Part shown: positions 34,101-45,064 of the stretch, one piece after another
How positions within the stretch are numbered: position 1 is the first letter of the stretch
Layout of the letters: each line of letters opens with the position of its first letter
Source: Tubulanus polymorphus
Lineage: Eukaryota; Nemertea; Palaeonemertea; Tubulaniformes; Tubulanidae
Direction: 5' to 3'
Length of the DNA stretch: 64,000 nt
Assembly: GCF_964204645.1 (NCBI RefSeq)
Contig: NC_134033.1
Span: 13,642,155 to 13,706,154 of the forward strand
The notes under the pieces: generated by a model
The model's database searches: none
Told to the model about the DNA's origin: nothing
The model's input: only the letters and a program-made list of their open reading frames with translations
Translations under genes and position numbers: made by a program

Positions 34101-35139
34101 TTGAGAGGGCGGGGCAAGGGATGAATGAAATGAAAGAAAAAAAAAATGAAAAAACAAAAATAATATAGAAAAATAATGAAAAAAATAAGATATAAAATAT
34201 ACCACACATTCATACGACACATATAAACTCCATTCACTCCTCTTGCACACACCGCGCACACAACTCCATCCACTCCGCTTGCACACACCGCACACACAAC
34301 TCCATCCACCGCCACCGGCGCCACACCACCACTCCAAAATACTCCGCGCCACAAGATCGCCAGGAAACACAGCAAAAGCTGAAGAGCTCGAGAAAACGCC
34401 ATCTGATCGTGTCAAAGACTAGTACTCGATTGAACGATTGTGGAGAAATTTCGCCCGGAGCTACGATCAAATGCAAACCCAAATGTAGATATTTTATTGA
34501 ACGGAATTGATTTTCAGTCCACGTCAGTTGAAAACCTGCTTTGATCGATGTTTTAATGTTTATTTTAAAAACAAATTAGATTTACGACCTAGGGTTATTG
34601 ATTAATATCTAATTGTGAGGGTTAGATAAAAGGATCGTGGATGAATTTCCTGCTCGCATGCCACAGTTCTGTAAAATCTCAATCGTCCAGTGCTGCTTCT
34701 AGATACTGTGGCGAATACATAAACTAATCGATGTACTCTGCCCGTATTTGTACAAGGCCTACAGTTTACTTATCTTGCTTAATTTACGTCGTTCGTGTCT
34801 TGTGCCGGTATCCTACGACTATTAATCATATTGGATCCTTTTTCAGCGGTAGAGCTAGATAATTAAATGATAATTATCCGAACAGTAGATTGTTCTATCT
34901 TTTAAAAACTTTCTCCACGTCAAAGTTAATAGTTCAAATATTCAAAATACAAATTATGTTCAAATCCAGATTTCACATACAACAACTCGTTGGCCCACTG
35001 AAAGATAGCAGTGATACAATCATTGGGTAATAAAAGTTAGAAAGAATTAGGTTATCCTCTCAGGGCCTGTTAATTGTACGTCACCGGTAATGGAAAAAGT
35101 AAGGCAAGCAGGAATTAAGGTATGCCTACCCTAGTCAGT

Positions 35140-35245
35140 AACCTGACTGTGGTTTAGTTTTACGATCGGATATTTTCACAAACCACATAAGCCCATCCAA
35201 CTATAAAAAAGCTTACCACCAACGATTAGGTAACTAACTACGCCT
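35140..35245. repeat. Dispersed repeat, copy 1 (inverted partner at 51.33 kb)
   Basis: Words AGTCAGTAACCTGACTGTGG, ACGATCGGATATTTTCAC, AAGCCCATCC and AAGCTTACCACCAACGAT occur here and, as reverse complements in matching order, at 51330-51430. Two copies about 16 kb apart in opposite orientation imply a mobile repeat. Confidence 0.8.
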
Positions 35246-36546
35246 ACCCACATTATCCAACTACAAAAGCCTTGATGAGAAAAGAAGAATTAGCAACATA
35301 ACCAAAATCGAAAAGGAAAATATCGAAAGTTCAGGATATCAAATTAACTTAATTATGGCTGCTCAAATTCAACAACCACTAAAACCGATGCCTGAAAGAG
35401 GCTTGAAGCTCACACCACGAGGATAGATCTAAGCAAATATCCGAATTTCAATTGCGGGGTACGGGTCGAATGAGAGAAACATCTCAGGGAAACATCTCAA
35501 ATGACACTGCGCGTAGATTGTTCACGTCAGGAGTCATCAAACTCAAACAGTCCCATAAAAATGAGCACCTGAAGTCTACGTATCAAGGACAGGGTGGCCA
35601 TTTTATCAGAATCTTGGGAAGAAATCCGTCGAGGAAGCGATGGATAAAGGCAAATACATCTTTTGTTTAAAAAAACATGTTTTGAACATTATTTCCATAA
35701 TATTGAAAGTATGCCTAGTTACAATATTTCTCATTAATAAACCAAAACCGACCCTGAAAGATATATTCATTCTGCAAGGAGGTTGGTTTGCAATTTGGGT
35801 GGTAAACTATTGGAGATTTGGCTGTGGAAGGTATGAATCACATTATGTTTCATTCAGTAGCCTATGTCGTAATACATAGCGATTGTGCGCTCAGATTTCA
35901 CATGGTCACAGTCGAATGATCGTGGGTGGGTATTATCTCAGGGAATTCACTATACACCAGTTCAATTGAGTCTATTCACGCTCGTAACACAAACTAAGTC
36001 CCGTACTAACCTACGGTCAGCCCTATGTGTATGGGCCCTGGTTGTTAATTATTAAGACGATTTTTGATGACTGCGGTCTTTCGTTTTAGGTAGTTTGGTC
36101 ATTGTTCTGAAGGTTGACCGAATTTCATCTGGGTTTTCATGCAGACTTTTCGAATTTGTCTGCCCAGGCTTTCTTAGCGTTTTGAATACTTAATTGGTGG
36201 TTTCCTCAGCAGAAGGCAAGGAGATTGCCGATGGAGTTTCTTTGTTTTTGTATCTCTCGCTGCCTCTCTTGTATGCTGGTTAACCCAGCATGGATGCGGC
36301 TTCAGTCTGGGTTATTTCTATACATAGTAGTAGGTCTACATAAACCTTTTGTATCAGGCCCCTGTGGCCGGCCGTTTCGTTCCAATTTTGATTTGGCGTG
36401 CGAATGATATCGACAACTCTGAAAAACCGCTATTGATGAATGGATTTACGAGTTTATCATGGACGTTAGAGTCTGATACATTGTCCTTGTTACCGATTCC
36501 CTACAACCGTTTTTTGTTTGTGGAACGACGGCTAGGTACTAGACTA

Positions 36547-36580
36547 TCATGGACGTAAACTAGTTTATACGTCCATATGA
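36547..36580. repeat. Hairpin ATGGACGTAAACTAGTTTATACGTCCAT
   Basis: A 34-bp near-palindrome related to the one at 22547-22589. A partial word (ATCATGGACGTTAGAGTC) also occurs at 36458. Confidence 0.55.
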
Positions 36581-36704
36581 GTTTATCAAATGTTCCACTG
36601 CCGGGTTGAATACGCGCCTCTGTACCCAGCTCAACGATATCGAATTCCAGAATCCCACATCTTTGCGGTCCCAGATCCGACGCGAGTGGATTGAGTGCAT
36701 GATC

Positions 36705-36765
36705 GAATAATAAAACCCCGGCAATAGACAGATTTTAATTTATAAAATTTTTTATTCAATTGAGT
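36705..36765. mobile_element. Penelope terminal-repeat-like remnant
   Basis: AATAATAAAACCCCGGCAAT, ACAGATTTTAATTTATAAA and TTTTTTATTCAATTGAG follow the same order as the terminal repeat at 20.7 kb (GATAAAATCCCACTATTTAC, AGATTAAAAGAATTT, ATTTATTCAATC). Similarity is partial and ends are unclear. Confidence 0.35.
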
Positions 36766-37914
36766 GGAGACATATTAGGCTTTTTAGATTACTTACAGCG
36801 TGGATCCTCTGGAAATTCTGCCAACAACTTCATTGCGCTTACCACTCATAATTTGAAAAAAAACCCAAATTTCTTTCTTTAATTTTGATACTGGATTAAA
36901 CGGTACATCATCATGTAAATCTAGGCAAGTCCATATTAAGAATTTCGTTTCTTGTTGTCAGTCTTAAAATGATAGTATCTGTTTTTTTCCAAAGTATTTT
37001 AAAGCCTGTTTGGTCAACGGATGGCTATAGTGACAATCAAAAAGATTGCTGATTTCACAATACTCTTCGGCAGCTAAACACTTGCTTCTTACCGGTCAAC
37101 AAGTGTCAGTGTGTCCGGTTTAAGCTGTATTGCCACTGATATAATCGCATCATCATGTTTTCCGCACATCCTCGTCTCCGGACAATATTGGTGGAAATAT
37201 TGGGTTGAAAAAAGAGGTGGATTGCAAAAAACCACTGACTGGTCAACTAACAAACAACTAACGGATCGTCTAAGTCGGTTCATGAGTTAAATTCGTTCTG
37301 TGGTAGTTGATGATTTCAATTCAAGTTGAAATATTCTGTTGGCTATTCGAATCAGTACATTTTTGACTAGTTAATCTAGTTAGGCTGAGCATTTTCTTAT
37401 AGATGTAATTTAGCTGAAATGAATAAAAGAAGATATCATGTAATTATACAATATCTTACAATATACACAATTCTTCATATAGCATTAATCATAATAAATT
37501 CCATGTAAATCAAATTACCTTTCAAGATAACTGGGTTTAGCGTCGGCTAGGAGTTCTAAGTTAGTTGATTTTTGTTGTTATTGTTTGACTAAGTTGGTTG
37601 GTTGACTTTTGCGGCTTCGTTTCATATCTTAACAGATTCAGGAACTGTGAGGCCACAGGCCTTTCTCCTGATCGAATCACTTCTATTAGATTTGCAAATA
37701 ACACTTTTCCAGAAATAGCGGGGCGGGTGGGATGAGCGCGGAGGTGGCGGCCGGTACGTCGAATTTGCTACTTCGGCAGTCTTACCCAAATTACGCTCAA
37801 ATTCAAAACCCAGATCTAATCGAGATTTTTGTGCGTTTTTAAGTTGCCTAAATGAACTTAGAATCGCTTTAAGCACTTTCACAATAATAAAATATATAAT
37901 TTGTAATTGAATTG

Positions 37915-38045
37915 AATGAGCGTCGCGGGCCGCAGTAGGAAACCTCGACTGCCGCAGAAGATCTTAGTGGCAGCACCGGACGGAATAAAGAAAACCTTGG
38001 TCGCGTGCCACAGTAAGAAACCTCGACTGCCGCAGTAGGTTGAAA
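37915..38045 (+). promoter_or_regulatory. Probable 5' UTR/promoter of the 7TM receptor
   Basis: A GC-richer patch with two copies of GTAGGAAACCTCGACTGCCGCAG-like sequence lies directly before the start codon at 38046. It may be transcribed leader or core promoter. No TATA box was found. Placement is inferred from position. Confidence 0.35.
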
Positions 38046-41000
38046 ATGGCGTTTGACAAGAACCAGGAAGTAAATTTAGCGGCGTCGAATGTAGCTAATA
38101 CGAGTATGGAGACGATTCGATGTACATTATTCCCGCAGAATCAACACCAGTGTGTAAGTGTCCGACTGTTAAACGTGTTTCATTTATCTGAACTCGTGTC
38201 AATTGTTGGGAATCAGGGGAGTTAAACAAGGGAAATCCTGGAAGCAAATCAATTCAACCAACTAATCAAATGTCAAATGTATTGTATTCCGGGCATTGAT
38301 TGAATCAACTACAATCACAAATGCTTCTGACTTTTTTTTTCGCTAGGAAATTGAATATACACCAAATACATTGTTAAGTTATTTTGTGTGGCTAGAAAAG
38401 CCAAGGTTTATTCAGCAATTGAGGATTGTTTTAAAAAGGCATGTTTCGACCGTCGTCGAAGACAACCAACAATGTTTTAGTAATCACACTGCGCATCACC
38501 TAAAGTTAGAAATAGTATTTGTTGTTGTCATTTGACAAGACTCCCCAAGATCAGCCATTAGTCTCGAATATTTTTATCAGCCAAATTGACAATGATTATT
38601 TTTTTCATTTCATTTCTAGGATGTTATAATTGGTGTAAAACAAGCCATGGCTGCCTTATCACTTGTTGGCTGGTAAGTTTGAACTAAAAAGGGCTGGGAC
38701 TGAGATGAGAGAGGGCATGAGGAGGGTTCATCGGTTTATTTCAAATCAAATTCTCTAAAGAGATTGATTTAATGTCGAAATGTACTTTTTGTCCAATTTT
38801 AGTTTGTTTATGATTGTTGTTATTTGGATTTTCCGGAAATACGCCTCATTCACTCAGGTAGGAACTAAGCAACATCCCCATCCACTGTCTTTCCGAGTCA
38901 CCTTCAGCTCTTTATAAATTCATGCGCATTACCAGCACCTCCCTTATGGCTGTCGAGATTTCGTAATTTACCCTAAGATAAAAGGGTTGTCTAAAATTCA
39001 CCTTAAAAATGATTTACCAAAATGGTTTAAGTTAAGATAAAACAAATTATTGCTTTTGTGATTTACTAAGTTTAACTTAATCAAGTTTTAAGATGTAGAA
39101 AATTCAGAAAGTAGATCAAGCCTACCTCGTAGGGTTCTATTGGTTGTTTATTGTAGCGTTTGGTTTTATACCTGAGTATATCAGCGTTACTGCTCAATAC
39201 GGCGTACTTAATGAATGTACTACAACCCGCTGGTCATATCTGTAACTTCCAGGCATTCTTGTTCACTTATTTCGGTAGGTCATCGTTATCGGATACTGAT
39301 ACCTCGTTTGTTTACAATTCCAGCGCTTAATTCTGTATTTGACGATTTCTGCATTGTTGCATAGCACAGCTTATTTAATGGGTGAACTGCACCCTGACGG
39401 CCCGCTCTGTGACTTTCAAGCGTTCTGGCTTACTATGCTTGGTATGTACGACAGTTGAAATTAATTTCAGTTATATTGTAACGTAGTCTAACACTATTTG
39501 GCCTGCTTTTTAAATACTGTTTTATAGTAGTTCAATTTTATAATATTTTAATCCTTTAACCCTGGTTAACTTTTACTTGATTCCTACTTTTTGAAATGAG
39601 CCAGTTTGACGAACACTTCACTTGATGAGCCAAAATGATGCCGTCGTCTAAGGACTTTTTCAAGCTCCCAAACTTTTAGACTTCAAGTGTGGGATTAAGC
39701 TTAATCATATTTTCAGTAGCTCATTGTGTTTGTTTATTTTGCTGTTTCAGATTGGAATGTTTTACTTTGGGTTTGTTGTATTACTGTGAATCTCTACATG
39801 AACGCGATACAAGCTAAACTTATAGACCGTTACGAATGGTAGGATGTTTTAAAAACCAGGCTAATCGTACCTCTATTTTAGTACATGAAGGAATTAAACT
39901 GGACTTAACTTCAACTTAATCTCCTCTCATTTTCGGAAAAATTGAGTTCATAATTTTTTCTCTTCTTCAGGGCGTTCCATGTTGTGGCATGGTTATTTTC
40001 ACTATTCATGGCCTGTTTACCATTTATCGGGGACCACTACGGACCAGCAGGTGCCTGGTGGTCAGTATCGTAAACTATGAAATAATGGCAATAAATCAAG
40101 GTTCAATTTGCTAAAGATCTGGGGCTGCAATTGCTCAGAAGTTGGTTAGAGTTAATCGTGGATAGTTGACGTAGTGACAAAAGTTCATTGTTACTATGGT
40201 ATTTATCCACTTGGACCCAGTTCCACAGTTGTGAGTTAGAGTTAACTCTGAGTTAAAGTTAGTTCATTTTCAATGAGTTAATGCGGAGTTAAATCTTAAC
40301 TCAGAACTGTGGAACTGGACCCAGGACCCAGTTCCACAGTTGTGAGTTAGAGTTAACTCTGAGTTACCGGTAAAATTAGTTCATTTTCAATAAGTTAACT
40401 CGTGAGTTAAATCTTAACTCACAACTGTGGAACTGGATCCAGTTATCTAAATAAACCAACTTTCAAGCAACTGGTCCCTACAGTTTTTTCCGCGTGTTTA
40501 GTTATTAGATATTTTCATCTTTCAGTTGGGTCGTTGACGATGCTAGATGGAGATTTGGCATGTAAGTCATCTATCGTATAGTATTATTTTGTCGTTTTCC
40601 CCTGAAGTTGAAGACTTGAATTCTGTTTTTTGTTTGCAGATGGTATGGTCCGCTGTTTGGTATAATATTTATGCTGTTTTCTGTATACATCTATATAACG
40701 GTTATGGTCAAACGACGGGTAAGTTCTCGACTTCGAATTTTTCAAATTATCCACGCATTCCATATTTCATAAAGTCCTATGACTAGCTCGGACATGTTAG
40801 TTAGATCCGTAAGTACTTAGCAAAATCTAAAAGAGCTAAAGTTGTGGTAATACTTTGTTATTTTTTATAGGTGAAAACGTGGGAAGGCCTTTATGATCCA
40901 GATACCGAACGTAAAAAGGTTTGCAATTTTTTCAGATTTTCCACTTAGAAATAATTTGAGGATGGGGATCATTCATTTATTACATTTGTTAAATTATTAT

Positions 41001-44000
41001 TCATTTATTACATTTATTAAATTTGACTTTTCAGGCTAGGTACTAGACTACCCTACCCCCCCCCTCCGTACGGAAAATCGGCAATTTTTTCATATACATT
41101 AAGCATTACAGTACGCAATTGCACTGACCCCTCCCCCTCCCCTAATGCGTACGTAATAAATGAATGATCCCGTACCATAATCTCTGGGTCACTCACACAG
41201 GTCGACACTGATCTTTTAATGCCCCGATATGTTTGAATATTTCAGCAAATGTTAAAAGAAGATGTAAAACCACTAATTGCCTACCCTTGTGTGTATCTAG
41301 TGTGTTCATCATTCTCACTTATAAACAGGTAACAAACAAACAATCATTTTCATCTTCCTGGCTGAGATTTGAACTGTTGTTAAAAGTGAATTTTTTCCAA
41401 ATTTCTTTCAGAATTCAAAATGCTGTGAATCCTGGTAATCCAGTGTTTGCTCTTGTGCTCTTACAGGCAATATTCTCTCCAGTTCAAGGTAGGACCTTGA
41501 TTTTCATGATTAGAATGTTGCCATCATAGTCTTGTATTGCAGCTCCTCTCGATCTATTCCTTATATAAGATCACAAATTATTTAACTTTGGGCAGTTGTT
41601 GTGGGGGTTAACAGATAAACAAAAAACATGAAAGATGGCTCTCTGCTTTCATCCCCCAGTGACATCATCAAATCCGTATATATGTATTTCATATTTCAGG
41701 AATGTTGAATGCAATCGTTTTTGGCCTCGACAAAAATACGAGAAGCAAATTGACCCCTTCACAAATAAGGGTAAGTATCATTGTGTGTGGATCTGCTTCT
41801 ACGGTTACCAGCAAAAATCTTTATCTCAATTAAATATTTTGATTTTCTCATAGTTCAGTGTTACTCACTTTTCAAAAATCTTTCCCAAAAATTAATCCTT
41901 GAATTTTTGCTGTCGCCTATTTTGATTTTCCAATAAAGAAAATTTTGTTTGTGTGTGTGTCATGCTTTTAATGTTTTGTATACAAAGCATGCCAATGTTT
42001 TTAGTTTACATGGACTGCGCCCAGTTTCACTGTTGTGGCTTGACGTTTGACAAGGCAACTGTGGAACTGGGTCTGTTGGCAAATTTTAATAAGTGTCCTC
42101 TGGGTTGAAGTTAGTACCCAGTCTATAAAACTGGGGCTTGTGATTAGTAAATGGCATATCATTGTTTTCAATGCACCAACCCCCAAGATTTACGTTTTGA
42201 AGAACTTCATGATTTGATTTTGGAATGAAGCCCGGTTTTCTGGTTCGTCGTTTTGTTCCGAGATTATTTGCTATGCGATTTTGTTTGTGGAGACACTTAC
42301 TGTGGCAACTGGGTACTCTCTACCTCCATCTCTATCTCGATAGTTGTAGAATGAATGTTGTCTCAAAGTAAATTGATTTAGATTTCTCATTACTCTATAC
42401 CTAGCTCTTAGCCAATTGGAAAGCTCAATTCTCATTCTTAACCAATCAGTAAGCTCTCTTTCTGTTGTAACCTAATCGGTGAGCTTAATGCCGATATAAC
42501 TCTTAGTCTTCAAATCTATCTATTGATTTTTTATTGATTAAGATTTTGTTATGTTTTAACGAATTAGAAATTTTTCATTAAATTAAATTTCAATATCAGA
42601 AAATTTATCTATTTTCAACCATTCATCAGAACAAAGGTAAAACAATATCTTAGGAATCGATACATGTAGTTGATTCCAACTGGCAAAGATTATTAATTAC
42701 CAAAATATTGATTCCACCTTTAATAATGGCTCATCGAAGTTGAATTCATTCAACTCGTCGCTTCAGAGCTTTAATTCTAACTGATCTTAAGTTCGGCTTG
42801 CTTTTTTCCTACCTATAGGTGGCGCTAGCTAGTCGTAACGAGCCCAGTATCATCAGAGAGTACCCGGTAGCGTTCAGAAGTCTCGACGCCGGCAGCGATG
42901 AAAACGCCATATCACGCGGAAACAATCAAGAATTCTCGCAGATACCGAAATATAATAACGTTTCATACTCTAGACTTCACTGAGATATACCGAGGATAGA
43001 TGATTATTTTACCCGTCCATGTGCCTTGCACTTCACACGAATAGTTTTATTCTCAAAGCTTGGAGTAGGGTATTCGAATTGTGACGGTCAGTCGCCCGAA
43101 TTCCGCAGATTCGAGATAAGCTTGTTCTGCAGTATAAGCATTTTACGACCAGACTGATGCTTTATGCCCATGTATATAACCAATCTAATAAATCTAGAAA
43201 AGATTATGAAGTGGCCTTATTAAGCACACTATTATGGACTTCAACTACTGTAGAAGTGTTGAAATGAGTTACCATTTGTAGATTGGCATTGTATTAGATT
43301 GGGATCTCTCTAATGAGAGGACTTTTACTAATTCTAATTAGGAAGGTGCCTACTACCTGTTCTGATGAAACTGGCAAATCGTTCTTAACCATCTTCAACC
43401 AATCACATTGCAGGATCGAGTTCCTCGACCGATCATGTTGCAGGATGAATGTGCCTGTATTTCAATTGATAGTACCTGGTAGTTTTGGATGATTTGTCGG
43501 TTAATGAACTGGGGGAAATTTGCCATACAGATCGCTTTTCGTGATCTATAATACTTAATGTGTGCTACTAGTCAAGGGAACATTCATATATCCTGTTTTG
43601 CAATCCCAATGTTTGGCCTTCAAAATGTCCAATCATGTATTTTCTAATATCTACAAATATTTGAGAACGCGTAGTATAGGTTTCGGACATCTCAGAAATT
43701 GCCAATCTCATGTACTTTGTGTGAGTGTTCCTTAACAGTTTTTGTGATCTGGAAATTATTTGGATGCAAACACTTCATTATTTAAAACAAATGTTGTTGT
43801 TGTTGTTATACTATTAATGTTAATGCTAATGTTAATGTATACCGGTTGAAATATAGTTTACTCAAAAAGAACAACTACATTGTAATAATGTTTAAATATT
43901 AATACTCAATATACATACATATATATCTATATAAATGTATTTCTAAAAAATGTATTTCAGTTCTTTCTTCTAAATTTACTTCGGAATTATTTATCCAATC

Positions 44001-44394
44001 GTCATATCACATGGTGGCTCGGTACACAGATGGAAATTTCAAAATCCTTGGCCCTACTCAGTGACAGTTTGTGATGAAATAGACCGTATTTATGGAGGTT
44101 GCCATATTGTTTATATTTTGATTAAGTCAGTTAATCATTAAATACTATCTACTCCAATTGGTATCAGCTGAAGAATGGGCCTGTTTTGGTGACTGACAAA
44201 CCATTATTTTGCATGAAATTTTTTAATTCTTATTAAGTTTTTTTTGCGTTTGCTATTATAAATAGATGGCAATGGAGTCACGTGGGAAGTCGCGATCAGT
44301 CATACGAGAATACCCGACAAACGAGAGTCCTTTCACTATCGGCGCGGAGACGAACGAAACCAGGGACGACATCTGCTTCGGAAATACTACGTAA
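38046..44394 (+). CDS. cAMP-receptor-like seven-transmembrane GPCR with alternative exons
   Basis: Exons: 38046-38153, 38620-38672, 38803-38857, then either 39157-39274 or 39324-39441, 39751-39838, 39971-40060, 40526-40561, 40640-40718, 40871-40918, 41246-41328, 41412-41488, 41700-41770, then a last exon at 42819-42983 or 44266-44394. All GT-AG, all in frame; the products are 356 or 344 residues. The N-terminus has N-glycosylation sites and no signal peptide. Hydrophobic segments alternate with loops as in a 7TM protein. Landmarks: a cysteine at the TM3 entry (LCDFQAF or ICNFQAF), AWCWV in the second outer loop, and GMLNAIVFGL after TM7 followed by a polar tail. This fits the Dictyostelium cAMP-receptor/CRL-type class found in many invertebrates. 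The ligand is unknown. Confidence 0.88.
39157..39274 (+). CDS. 7TM receptor alternative exon 4a (TM2-loop-TM3 entry)
   Basis: 118 bp, phase 0 in and phase 1 out. Encodes RLVLYLSISALL, NTAYLMN, QPAGHICNFQAF and ends FTYF plus one base. Acceptor TTGTAG, donor GTAGGT. It matches exon 4b at 24 of 39 residues with no gaps. It uses the same phases, so either fits between the exon ending in FTQ and the one starting WNVLLW, but using both would shift the frame. Confidence 0.9.
39324..39441 (+). CDS. 7TM receptor alternative exon 4b (TM2-loop-TM3 entry)
   Basis: Also 118 bp with the same phases. Encodes RLILYLTISALL, STAYLMG, HPDGPLCDFQAF and ends LTML plus one base. Acceptor TTCCAG, donor GTATGT. 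The gap after exon 4a is only 49 bp, shorter than animal introns usually allow, so direct 4a-4b splicing is probably blocked. The differences fall in the outer loop (NVLQPAGHI versus GELHPDGPL), a plausible ligand-facing site. Confidence 0.9.
40213..40440. mobile_element. Two tandem copies of the hairpin MITE 'GGACCCAGTTCCACAGTT'
   Basis: Copies at 40213-40322 and 40324-40440 lie head to tail in the receptor intron between exons 39971-40060 and 40526-40561. Each opens GGACCCAGTTCCACAGTT and closes AACTGTGGAACTGGAYCC. The second copy has a small CCGGTAA-type insertion. Tandem MITEs usually come from insertion of one into the end of the other. Confidence 0.9.
42819..42983 (+). CDS. 7TM receptor last exon, tail version a
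   Basis: Encodes 54 residues after the TM7 region: VALASRNEPSIIREYPVAF, then an acidic stretch and a Tyr/Ser-rich end NNVSYSRLH, then TGA. Acceptor CTATAG, phase 0. A polyadenylation signal AATAAA follows at 43187-43192. Confidence 0.85.
   Translation: MALASRNEPSIIREYPVAFRSLDAGSDENAISRGNNQEFSQIPKYNNVSYSRLH
43187..43192 (+). terminator. Poly(A) signal AATAAA for tail a
   Basis: AATAAA about 200 bp after the stop of the tail-a exon. Together with a second signal beyond tail b it fits alternative last exons with their own 3' ends. Confidence 0.5.
44266..44394 (+). CDS. 7TM receptor last exon, tail version b
   Basis: Encodes 42 residues: MAMESRGKSRSVIREYPTN, an acidic middle and the end CFGNTT, then TAA. 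Acceptor AAATAG after a T-rich tract, phase 0, as in tail a. Both tails share the pattern SR-x4-IREYP near their start, so the second exon arose by duplication. Confidence 0.75.
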   Translation: MAMESRGKSRSVIREYPTNESPFTIGAETNETRDDICFGNTT

Positions 44395-45058
44395 AATCAG
44401 AGTATAAATTTTTACGGATTAAAAATCGAGCAAATCGTAAATAAGGTTGCATGTATCGCATAAATTTTAAAATTGTGTTCAAGTATTTTATGGTTTTAGA
44501 AACTAATATGGGCTGAACCCAGTCCAAATGAGCATGTGAGAGCTACTCAAGTATAGTTTCTCATCTCCTCGCTTTTCAGGGTTTGTTTGCCTCCTGCCAA
44601 AGCCAATCAGATGCTATATTGATAGCGCAAATCTCTGGGTGTAGAACAACGCATCTGATTGGCTTAATACATAGACTGGTGGGCGCTGAACAGTAACCTG
44701 TCTGCCCAAGAAATCTTGGCATAATAGACCAATGAAGGGGCTGTGACCAGAGTTTGTGTTGGCGTGAGGCAACCAAATGGCAAGAGGCAAGCGCGGATGA
44801 GTTTCTCAAAATTTATTGGGAAAAGAGTATAGTTTGTGGGCCAAATGATAAAAAGAAGATGTTTTGCTCAATAGATGTTGTCACAGTGTGAAGAACTACT
44901 TAAGAAGAAATAATTTTCAAAGCACAGATTTCTTTCTTTATCTAACAAAATGTAAATACTTACGTTGTTTACTTTCAGAGTTTTATGTACGTATCAATGA
45001 AATTCGGTTCTTGTATTTCATTTTATTTATTTTGTAAAAGGTTGATATAACGTTAGTT

Positions 45059-45064
45059 AATAAA
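45059..45064 (+). terminator. Poly(A) signal AATAAA for tail b
   Basis: AATAAA about 660 bp beyond the tail-b stop, in an AT-rich 3' UTR-like stretch. It is the first such hexamer I noted after that stop. Confidence 0.4.

Larger units (their letters stand above)
34101..38045. other. Spacer upstream of the 7TM receptor
   Basis: Contains an A-rich tract at 34138-34200, a duplicated CTTGCACACACCGC / ACACAACTCCATCCAC block at 34235-34320, half of a dispersed repeat at 35140-35245 (partner at 51330-51430), a hairpin at 36547-36580, a Penelope-terminus-like remnant near 36705-36765 and one isolated unit of the 26.7-31 kb array at 37300-37560. No gene recognised. The last 130 bp is the likely receptor promoter/5' UTR. 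Confidence 0.5.

Noticed and set aside
34020-34482. Overlapping minus-strand ORFs of 82-131 codons rich in Cys, Val and Phe
   Set aside because: They come from an A-rich tract and a duplicated CACACACC-type block; frames overlap one another and none resembles a known protein.
44590-44670. Inverted AGCCAATCAGATGC / GCATCTGATTGGCTT pair as a MITE
   Set aside because: Arms are only about 14 bp, with no second clear copy bounded the same way and no target duplication; left as a local inverted repeat.
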